Shown here: positions 56,140 through 64,000 of the stretch, in pieces | Layout of the letters: the number at the start of each line of letters is the position of its first letter | How positions within the stretch are numbered: position 1 is the stretch's first letter | NCBI GenBank assembly: GCA_013420905.1 | Contig: JAAXNY010000012.1 | Span: 802,783 to 866,782 of the forward strand | Direction: 5' to 3' | Length of the DNA stretch: 64,000 nt | DNA from: Collybia mongolica | Taxonomy: Eukaryota; Basidiomycota; Agaricomycetes; Agaricales; Clitocybaceae | The notes under the pieces: generated by a model | Seen by the model: only the letters and a program-made list of their open reading frames with translations | What the model was told of the DNA's origin: nothing | The model's database searches: none | Translations under genes and position numbers: made by a program

Positions 56140-59100
56140 TTGTCTAGAAGTGATGTAAACATGAATAGTACAGTACCTGAACGCGAATTACTAGCCACGT
56201 ACTTGGCTTCTGTAGATGAGCGCGATGGACCAGTAATAAACTACGAGCAGAACAGTAGGGACCCAGCAAGCACACCCACTAGACCGCTGACATACGCTCA
56301 AGAACAGCCCATGATCAATAAAGCTTTAAGTAAATTAAAGCAGTGGCAAATTGGCACAAATGAGCGCGGTCTTGGAACGGCAACAAGTGAAAAGTGTAAT
56401 ATTGAGACCATGGATCAGCTAGTAGGAAAGAAGTATAAACCAGTACATTTGAAAACAAAACCAACACTGGCGGACCTGCCTGATAAATTTAGAATTATCA
56501 GAGATATAAAGGGCGACCCTTTAGCAGCCCTACCAGTTCTAACACCTAACCCACCTCCGTTTAAACCAACTGGGAGGTACACTGAGGAAAGGCGCGCGGA
56601 ATTCCAAAGAGTACACGAAGAAGAAAGCTTCTTAAAACCTAAAGAGATGGATATAATCCACGACTTTATGTGCAAACATAATGATGGTTTTGCTTGGAAT
56701 GATAGTGAGCGCGGTAGTTTTAAGAAGGAATATTTTCCTCCCGTCGAAATACCAGTAGTCCCACATACGCCGTGGACAGAGAGGAACATTAGAATCCCAC
56801 CAGGAATCTATGAAGATGTTTGTAAAATCATCAAGACAAAAATTGATGCAGGAGTCTATGAGAGATCCAATTCATCATACAGGTCTAGATGGTTTACCGT
56901 ATTAAAGAAAGGCCCAGGAAAGAAGCTTAGAATTGTACATAGTCTAGAACCACTGAATGCAGTCACAATAGCGCACTCGGGTCTACCACCCGCTACCGAA
57001 GAACTAGCAGAACACTTCGCAGGGCGCGCTTGTGGCGGAATGATGGATCTATATGTAGGATACGATGAGAGGCCTTTAGCAGAAACCTCGCGCGATCTAA
57101 CCACGTTCCAAACACCATTTGGCGCGCTGAGATTAGTAACACTCCCTATGGGATGGACGAATTCTGTTCCAATATTTCATGACGATGTCACGTACATCCT
57201 ACAGGATGAGGTACCACATGTCACAATACCCTATATTGATGATGTACCCGTGCGCGGTCCAGCAACGCGTTATGAACTACCGGACGGAACAGAAGAAGAG
57301 CTACCTGGTGCTCCAGGTGTTAGGCGCTTCTTCTGGGAACATATGCAAAATGTAAATCGCGTCGTACAGAGAATGAAGTATTCTGGAGGAACATTTTCAG
57401 GATATAAGTCTATGTTATGCGCAAGTGAAATTCTAGTGGTAGGACATAGATGTACCTATGAAGGACGAAAACCTACTACAGATAGAATCGGTGTAGTTGA
57501 AAGATGGGGACCATGCAAAGATGTCAGTGAAGTACGCGCTTACATGGGAACTATTGGTGTATGCAGGAATTTCATTAAAGACTTCGCCCGTATAGGTCAA
57601 CCAATTCAAAAGTTAACTAGGAGTAGTGAACCTTGGATATGGGGGCCTGAGCAAGAAGAAGCGCAGCAGCTATTATTAGACGCACTTAAAAATAGCCCCG
57701 CGCTCCGTCCAATTAATTACACCTGGAATACGCCAGTAGTACTGTCAGTAGATACGTCATGGAAAGCCGTAGGCTACTATATCTATGAGGAAGACCCTGA
57801 TATACCTGGAAGAAAGCACTATGCTAGATTTGACTCGATAACTCTGAATGAGCGCGAAGCGCGCTTCTCACAACCCAAACGAGAGCTATTCGGATTGATG
57901 AGAGTTCTAATGGCATGTTATTATTGGTTTATTGGAGTACGAAATTTGGTAGTGGAAACGGATGCAAAGTACATTAAGGGGATGTTATCAAACCCAAGTC
58001 TAGGACCTAATGCAACGGTAAATAGGTGGATTGATAGGATACTTATGTTCCACTTTACTCTGGTTCATAAAGCTGGTAAAGGCTTTGGCCCAGATGGTCT
58101 GTCAAGACGAGACGCGCGGCTAGGGGATCCTGTCTACCCGGACCCAGACGATGGTTACGACGAACCCTCAGGTCCTTTAAGGTTTATCAACCCAACGGAA
58201 GGATTGGATGACCCTTTGGAGCTGTCAGATTTTAAAGAGGAGATCGACACGCGCGGCGGATATTTATTCCAACTTGCGAAGGAAATCTCTGATTTTGAAG
58301 TGGAAGTAAACAATGCCTGGGCTGGTGAAGCAGCATTTATCGGAGAAGTAAAACAGCACTTAGGTTTAGGACGGTTCGGTATTCAAAGAGAAGCTTATCT
58401 AAAGCAACTTGTAAATACTACTGTCATACCCAATGAAAAGTTTAAATACGACCCTAATGTAAGGGAAGTATATGATGAGTCTAAACGGACACCTACGGCA
58501 CAGGAACAGGATAAAAACCTACCTTTAATAAAAGAATGGTTAAAAAGACCACAAAAGAGACCAAAAGGAATGACAGATCGCGCCTACCTAAAGTTTGCAA
58601 GGCAGGCATCTAATTTCTTTTTGGATCCAGAAGGCAGGATGTATAGGAAAAATATCGATAGCGCGCACCAGCTTGTTGTTGATAAAAATCACCGAACATA
58701 TATGATGAAGGCGTCTCACGATTCTGTTGGACATAGGGGTTTCTATGCAACAAAATCTTTAATAGATAAAAGATTTTGGTGGCCAGAAATGGAACGCGAT
58801 GTATCATGGTATGTGAAGTCATGTCACATCTGTCAGACAAGGCTTTTAACTTTGTTGAGAATCCCTCCTGTTATAACCCACACACCGTCTATATTCCAAG
58901 TATTGCATGCGGACACCATGTATATGAGCCCATCGTCTAACGGTTATAAATACATTGTCCAAGGAAGATGTGCGCTGTCTTCATGGATGGAAGGCGCGCC
59001 CCTCAAATCTGAGGACGGCAAGACCTTGGGAAGGTGGCTGTTCGAAGAAGTAATTTGTAGATGGGGTTCTCTAACGGAAATTGTAACGGATAATGGTCCT

Positions 59101-60006
59101 GCCTTTGTCGCAGCCAAAGCGTGGCTGGAATCCAAGTATGGTATTACAGGAATAAGTATATCACCATACAATTCCAAAGGAAATGGGATCGCCGAGCGCG
59201 CACATTGGGATGTGCGTCAAGCTGTCTTCAAAGCTACAGGTGGTGATGTAAAGAAGTGGTACGACTTCTTCCACCATGTAATGTGGGCTGACAGGATTAC
59301 TATACGGAGAGGGACGGGTTGCTCCCCCTATTTTATGATTACGGGCGCGCACCCAACCTTACCGTTAGATATCATTGAAGCCACTTGGTTAGTAAAGTTA
59401 CCAGGAAAAATATTGACTACAGAGGAACTCATTGGGTTTAGAGCGCAGGCTCTAGCTAAGCACGTCCAGCATGTGGCCGATATGAGGAAACATATCAATA
59501 TAGAAAAACGAAGGAGACTATTACAGTATGAGAAGGATCACAGCGCGACCATCAGAGACTATGATTTCAAACCAGGAAGTTTAGTACTAGTTAGAAATAC
59601 CGAGGTCGAAAGTTCGCTCGATAAAAAGCTGAAGCCACGGTACCTGGGACCAATGATAGTCCTGAGACGAAACCGCGGGGGAGCCTATATTGTTTGTGAA
59701 ATGGATGGATCGGTGTGGCAACATAAAGTGGGGGCGTTTAGGGTTATTCCCTATTTTGCTAGGAGTACAATTGAGCTGCCGGATAATCTGCAAGATCTAA
59801 TAGACATCTCTAGCGAAACATTAAATGCTTTAGTGGAATCGAAAGATCCCGCTAATAGACAAGTTTATAAGGAGCGTGACTATACCTTTGACAGAGTCCA
59901 ATTGGATCAGTCCGATTCAGAGTCAAGCTCTAGTGAAAACACTGAAGAGGGGATAGCGCCGGCGCTACCACAAACTACTATGTCACACCGGAAGTTGCAT
60001 AAGTGA
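56140..60006 (+). CDS. pol: Pol of E2: reverse transcriptase, RNase H, integrase
   Basis: Copies the RNA genome and inserts the cDNA. 1288 codons from 56140 (a TTG; the first ATG in frame is 56161, and the frame is open back to about 55963, so it is likely reached by frameshift from the protease). Reverse transcriptase: [12 protein letters not shown] and [15 protein letters not shown], catalytic YIDD at about residue 365. RNase H: VDTSW (about 534), [14 protein letters not shown] (about 605). Integrase: H-H-C-C zinc region ([15 protein letters not shown], about 858-898), Asp in LHADTM (about 923), Asp in TDNGP (about 984), Glu in GIAERAHW about 35 residues later, then a GPY-type [11 protein letters not shown]. 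The tail is acidic and Ser-rich without a chromodomain. Intact. Confidence 0.95.
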   Translation: MSRSDVNMNSTVPERELLATYLASVDERDGPVINYEQNSRDPASTPTRPLTYAQEQPMINKALSKLKQWQIGTNERGLGTATSEKCNIETMDQLVGKKYKPVHLKTKPTLADLPDKFRIIRDIKGDPLAALPVLTPNPPPFKPTGRYTEERRAEFQRVHEEESFLKPKEMDIIHDFMCKHNDGFAWNDSERGSFKKEYFPPVEIPVVPHTPWTERNIRIPPGIYEDVCKIIKTKIDAGVYERSNSSYRSRWFTVLKKGPGKKLRIVHSLEPLNAVTIAHSGLPPATEELAEHFAGRACGGMMDLYVGYDERPLAETSRDLTTFQTPFGALRLVTLPMGWTNSVPIFHDDVTYILQDEVPHVTIPYIDDVPVRGPATRYELPDGTEEELPGAPGVRRFFWEHMQNVNRVVQRMKYSGGTFSGYKSMLCASEILVVGHRCTYEGRKPTTDRIGVVERWGPCKDVSEVRAYMGTIGVCRNFIKDFARIGQPIQKLTRSSEPWIWGPEQEEAQQLLLDALKNSPALRPINYTWNTPVVLSVDTSWKAVGYYIYEEDPDIPGRKHYARFDSITLNEREARFSQPKRELFGLMRVLMACYYWFIGVRNLVVETDAKYIKGMLSNPSLGPNATVNRWIDRILMFHFTLVHKAGKGFGPDGLSRRDARLGDPVYPDPDDGYDEPSGPLRFINPTEGLDDPLELSDFKEEIDTRGGYLFQLAKEISDFEVEVNNAWAGEAAFIGEVKQHLGLGRFGIQREAYLKQLVNTTVIPNEKFKYDPNVREVYDESKRTPTAQEQDKNLPLIKEWLKRPQKRPKGMTDRAYLKFARQASNFFLDPEGRMYRKNIDSAHQLVVDKNHRTYMMKASHDSVGHRGFYATKSLIDKRFWWPEMERDVSWYVKSCHICQTRLLTLLRIPPVITHTPSIFQVLHADTMYMSPSSNGYKYIVQGRCALSSWMEGAPLKSEDGKTLGRWLFEEVICRWGSLTEIVTDNGPAFVAAKAWLESKYGITGISISPYNSKGNGIAERAHWDVRQAVFKATGGDVKKWYDFFHHVMWADRITIRRGTGCSPYFMITGAHPTLPLDIIEATWLVKLPGKILTTEELIGFRAQALAKHVQHVADMRKHINIEKRRRLLQYEKDHSATIRDYDFKPGSLVLVRNTEVESSLDKKLKPRYLGPMIVLRRNRGGAYIVCEMDGSVWQHKVGAFRVIPYFARSTIELPDNLQDLIDISSETLNALVESKDPANRQVYKERDYTFDRVQLDQSDSESSSSENTEEGIAPALPQTTMSHRKLHK

Positions 60007-60152
60007 TAAATCAGTATGAAAACAGAAGCAGTAAAGACAGTGTAAGCAACGAAGCTAAGTAGTAAGGACAGTGTTAAACCGAGTAAAGACAGTAATACAA
60101 AGGAGCGTGGGGAGGGACACCATAACTAAGGAGGAAGTTAATTGGACTACCC

Positions 60153-61530
60153 TCAAGCAGATATGAAGTCGTCTTCAACCTCGGGCAAGGGCACATCAGC
60201 CGGAGCTACCTCCTCTTTATCATTGTCATCCTGGTCATGGACTTCGGTAGCGCTTGCAGTGGCAGCCTCGTCAGAGCCTCCCTCCAGAGCGGCCTCGTTC
60301 ATTAGACCGTTGAGGCGAGTAACCTCGTCCATAGTGGCGTCACGACGCTTCAATAAGAAGGACACTGTATGACTGATCTCCTCCAACTCAGCGCGGTAGT
60401 TTAAAAGCATCCTACCGAGGGCTTGCTTGGTGTGTGACAAGGGATCGCCCGCGTCAGCAATCAAGCGCGCCCGCGCTAAGACTACATCGTGCTCCTTGGA
60501 GGGACGGAAGTCAATAAAGACACGAGTATCTGATACACAGTCAGTATAAAAATAGAACCATCTATTATTAGAAAACGTACCCTCAGCAGATGCCTTTGGA
60601 TCTTCATCCGGGGTGTCCTGCCTCGTACGCTTTTTGGGACGAAGAGTGCTGCCGCGGTTGAGCTCGGAACGCTTACCGTCCTGTAGGAATAAGAAACAAA
60701 GTAATAGACAGAGCAAAAACAAGAATGGGTACCTTGATGGCAGCCTTTTCAGCCTTAGTCCTTTTGACACGGGGAACCTTAATGTTCTCCTTCTCCTTGC
60801 GACTACGGGTGATTGGTCCTTCACTAAGGAGACGACTAGTCACTGGTCCAGAGACAGTAGCGCTAGCCGTAGCGCCGGAATCAATGACCATATTCTTGAG
60901 TAAAGAAGAGACGCCATTGAGTATGTCGCGCACTGACAGCGCGGTAGCTAAAAAGAAACATACCGAGTCAGTACCAGACATTTCAATGTCACCGTCATAT
61001 TCACTGCCAGCAATGACCTCGCCTGGAATAGCGGGACTATCCGCATCACCACCAGTAGCAGGGACCTAGTACCAGAAAACCATGGTTTAAGAACAGTACA
61101 GTGCAAGATAAGGTAAAAAGCACGCACCGCGGTTTGAGACAGGTGCTCGGTGCGGACCTTTTCACGGTGACGGTGAATAGCGGCAGTAAGAGTCACAATG
61201 TTGCGGTAGACGGGCTCTTGAAGTAACTCGGGGTATACATGTTGTAGTCCCTGGAATGCTTTACGGACGCCAAAGATAACATTCTGCCAGGACCGCTCCG
61301 TCAAAACCATTTTGGACTCAGTCAGGAGTAGCTGTAAATTGTAAAAGTTGTTACGATAACGGCGTATATAAGTTAATTGGTAAAAAGTGTACCGCGGTTT
61401 CGCCTAACTTCCGGACGCTGACCCTTTGTTCAACAAGGGTGTCCATCGATAAACGAGCTTGAAAGGTGTGCCACTGAGCTTGGACCATCTTGAAGTTCTC
61501 GATGTCTTGATAGTTGGGGGGGCTAGTCAT
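60153..61530 (-). CDS. Gene X: antisense accessory protein of the Ty3-type element
   Basis: Five exons: 61530-61393, 61331-61128, 61065-60733, 60680-60581, 60529-60153; introns 51-62 bp, phases fit, 383 aa. It lies opposite to gag-pol, 147 bp beyond the pol stop, tail-to-tail with pol. Exons 1-2 are helical (MVQAQWHTFQARLSMDTL; ERSWQNVIFGVRKAFQGL). The end of exon 3 and exon 4 carry basic patches (KVPRVKRTKAEKAAIK, RPKKRTR) that could be nuclear signals. Exon 5 is helical (HTKQALGRMLLNYRAELEEISHTVSFLL in parts) with an acidic tail. I do not recognise the family. An earlier in-frame Met at 61617 is possible. Follows gene Y on the same strand. Confidence 0.8.
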
Positions 61531-62233
61531 AATGATGCAGAGGAAATTGATTCTTCGAACCAGAACGTTGTAAAGAGAGTATAATAGAGTTGGGCGATGT
61601 CTTGGGACAAAAAGCACAGCCAGTGCCCTTTTTATACCTCTACGACTAGAGAAGTGCTACCCAGTCTCTCATTCGTTGCGCGCGTTCTATCCCCAGAAAA
61701 ATCTATACATTTCAACTGAACAGGTCCGAGACGCGTGCCTAATTGAAATGCTGGGCCCAATTAAAAAAAAAAAAAGGAGCTCCGTAAAAATTCATGTGGA
61801 GCGCGGCAGTGTCCGCATGACAACTGGGACAGTTGTTATCAGTGTTGAGGGGGAGATGGGTATAAGCAAAATCGAATTGGAAAAACCTACCAAGGTTACA
61901 AGGATTGAAATAGATTGTCTATAAAAAGTCAGTGATCGCGCCACGGTTTTTAATGATCGAGAGAATTGCACCAGAATTAAACCGTACTATTTATAACTTA
62001 AGTAGCCGGGGCAAGGGCGGAAGCTTTCTTATGAAGACAATAGAACCACAGCCAAATCAATAGCATTGTTTATAGTCCGAGGGACTGTATATAAGACATG
62101 TGTTGGACTTCAATTAAAGAATTGAAGCCCAACGAAAGGCGGGGGAACTTAGGTAGCAGTAATAAAAGGGCCAGGGGCCCGGGAAAACACATATAGAAAA
62201 AAAAAAACGTAGGTGGGGGGGGGCGCGGCGCGG
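61531..62233. other. Spacer between genes Y and X
   Basis: Must contain the 3' end of gene Y and the promoter of gene X. A poly-A run lies at about 61765-61777. From 61801 on it is the inverted match of 51187-51615. Confidence 0.7.
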
Positions 62234-64000
62234 CTACTCCTCCTCGCTGTCAGGCACGGACGCAGAAGATCTTGACGACGAAGAACTGTCATCAACCTCT
62301 ACTTCTTCTTCCAAGGGCGGCCAAGGGAGATTCTGGAAGTCCGCGTAGAAGAGGAGGGCGCTCTCCGTGGCTGGCGTAGTCAGCAAGAGGTTTTGAAGGC
62401 CCTCCAGGCCTTCCTCCTCGTACAACCTACCAATGGTGCCAACTATGCGCGCCAACAAGGAGTCGCGCATTTCAAGCGCGCGGTTAGCGGCCTGAATGAC
62501 CTCCGCGGCAAGGGTGTCCGCGTCGCTGAGCTGAGCATAGGCTTCAGCAACCGCTAGTAGAATAAGTAAAATCAGTAGTAAACAAAAAGACAGAAAGAAG
62601 ATGGCTTACTAGAAATGCCCGCACCAAGCATGGGCCCCAGATCCTCACGGAGCCTAGCGCGCTTCTGGGGAGTGAGGCTGAAGCTGCACTTCCCCTTCTT
62701 GGCGGTGGCGCATTCCACGCACGGTTTACCCCAACCGTTGAAGGTGCACTCAATGTCGCCGCGGGTGGCGCACATCGTGCAAGGATAGCCCACCTAGTAA
62801 AAATGATCAGTAACAAGAAATAAAGTAGTAATAAACATACGGAAGAGCGCCGCGGCGCAAGGTCAGCCAGCAGGGAGGTAATGGGGGACTGTAGCGGCGT
62901 CAGCTCCCGGTTGGGAACCAGCGCGTGCTTACGGTGTGTCGCCTGAGCCCTATCCCTAGAGCGGGTGGTCTTACGCGACTGACGAGGAGAAGGGGCCGCG
63001 GGAGGCAACAACTCCGCGAACCCCTCTTGAGCCAACTGGCGTGCGACCTCATCATCGAAGAGCTGAAGCTCAGGGACTTCAACCTTCACCGGCGGCTGCC
63101 CAGAGGACTAAGGAGATAAAGATGAGTGAACGTAAATGACTTCAGAAAGAGACATACCGGGCCTGCTTCCGAGGGACGCAGCGCGGAAGCACTGCCAGTC
63201 CCCTGGGCGCGCGACATGTCGGACTAGAATTGTGAAATCAAGTCAGCAATAATGTGAAACTCGTAAAGTAAAGGATATACCTGGGGAACCGCACGGCCTT
63301 TTCCCTTGGACCCAGCATTACGCTTCCGCTTGAGGGGCTATTAAAATAAGTCAACTACCGAAGAAAAGTAATAAAAAGCAGTAATAAACGAACCGCGGGT
63401 ACCAAGACCGGGGAGCGCGCCGGCAAGGGCGCGGCGGACCAATTGTCCTGGTACTGATGGTAACGGCGCGGCGCGCCAACCATGCGAGGCGGGACGAGGA
63501 AAGTATCCCGAAAGATACTATCACCATTGTCGCGCTCGAAGCGCGACCCCACCTGGTCAAGGACTTGCTCCACTGTGGGAGCCTGGCCCTAAAAGAAAAA
63601 GGTAGTCAGCTTGACAAAGGGAGGCAGAGTAAAGAAGTAAACAAGTTATTTACCAGAAGAATGGAGTTGGCGCCCAGGTCAGTCGATATGACCGTACGCC
63701 AGGAAGACCACGAAGCCTCGCGCGCGTCGACAGGGATGCGCATCACTTGAAGGTGAAGCGCGCGCAGGAGGAGAATAGCCGGATATGGCAGCGAAAAACG
63801 CGCGCCACGGACCACGCCAGTGATGGCATCCTGAGACCAGTAAATAAGTAAAAGGTTTTAATAAGTAAAAGATGGGCGTACGATGAGCATGGAGCAGTGA
63901 TCGACGAAGTCAATCAACTCGTCGAGGTCAAGGGGGCCCTGATGGTCCATACGGGGCGCGAGTTCCTCGCCATAATAATCCACCCTTGCTCCTGGCGACA
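62234..64000 (-). CDS. Gene Y, copy 2 in E2 (5' part of exon 1 outside window)
   Basis: Exons read on the minus strand: beyond 64000 to 63882, 63830-63654, 63588-63394, 63337-63281, 63223-63158, 63107-62841, 62793-62610, 62553-62234. Lengths of exons 2-8 (177, 195, 57, 66, 267, 184, 320) equal those of copy 1 exactly and all frames are open. Amino-acid differences are few, for example ELQLFDDEV against ELRLFDDEI. The six-cysteine motif and acidic tail are conserved. The start codon should lie near 64178. Confidence 0.88.

Larger units (their letters stand above)
51616..64000 (+). mobile_element. Ty3-type LTR retrotransposon E2 with antisense cargo genes (right end outside window)
   Basis: Order on the plus strand: 5' LTR 51616-52833, primer-binding site, gag, protease, pol (reverse transcriptase, RNase H, integrase: Ty3 order), then two intron-containing genes on the minus strand, X (60153-61530) and Y (62234 to beyond 64000). 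By comparison with E1, about 630 bp of gene Y and its upstream region plus a 1.2 kb LTR are missing at the right, giving a total near 14.2 kb. All frames are open, so the copy may be active. No chromodomain is present at the pol C-terminus. It is inserted in E1. Confidence 0.88.

Noticed and set aside
60948..60963. GTATGT..TTTTTAG in gene X as an intron
   Set aside because: Only 16 bp, too short to splice, and the frame reads through it without a stop.

Overview
The window looks like genomic DNA of a filamentous basidiomycete, most likely an agaricomycete. Reasons: genes split by 50-65 bp GT..AG introns, agaric-style F-box/leucine-rich proteins, single-pass membrane proteins with Ser/Thr-rich stalks, a Galpha of the expanded basidiomycete type, and mobile elements typical of these fungi (Plavaka, Ty3 and copia LTR elements, Tc1/mariner, a LINE with an RNase H domain). 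No tRNA, rRNA or CRISPR could be supported.

Layout. 1-7.15 kb: a mosaic of old elements, namely a Ty3 integrase scrap, a 1.1 kb solo LTR split by a Tc1/mariner copy, a zinc-finger relic, and a DDE transposon with terminal inverted repeats. 7.3-8.0 kb: a GGGCTC-rich inverted-repeat element. 8.2-29 kb: the least repeat-laden part. It holds a small three-exon gene, four F-box genes or relics (all damaged, one split by a MITE with a 10 bp target duplication), three membrane-protein genes and one complete ten-exon Galpha gene. 30.4-41.6 kb: a degenerate Plavaka-type DNA transposon carrying its transposase, a fragment of the RNA polymerase II largest-subunit gene with introns, and a second multi-exon gene. 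That second gene is split by a LINE with a 14 bp target duplication, and the LINE is itself split by a truncated LTR. 43.8-47.57 kb: a decayed copia element. 47.57-64.0 kb: two young, CpG-rich copies of one large Ty3-type element. Copy E1 (minus orientation) sits in the copia element, and copy E2 (plus orientation) sits in E1.

Most striking system: the young Ty3-type element. Behind gag, protease and pol it carries two long, intact, intron-containing genes on the strand opposite to gag-pol. Gene Y (520 aa, 8 exons, Zn-cluster-like cysteines, basic patches, acidic Ser-rich tail) is present in E1 and E2 with identical exon lengths over exons 2-8. Gene X (383 aa, 5 exons) is seen in E2. Antisense orientation explains how introns survive passage through an RNA genome. 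E2 is cut by the window end; by analogy with E1 it should be about 14 kb long.

Old copies have lost CpG and carry CGA-to-TGA stops, while the young element is full of CGCG/GCGC. This suggests that CpG methylation followed by deamination acts on repeats here. Gene boundaries with introns are hand predictions; splice phases were checked arithmetically for Galpha, the two membrane-protein genes at 12.3 and 27.9 kb, gene X, gene Y and the small gene at 8.3 kb.
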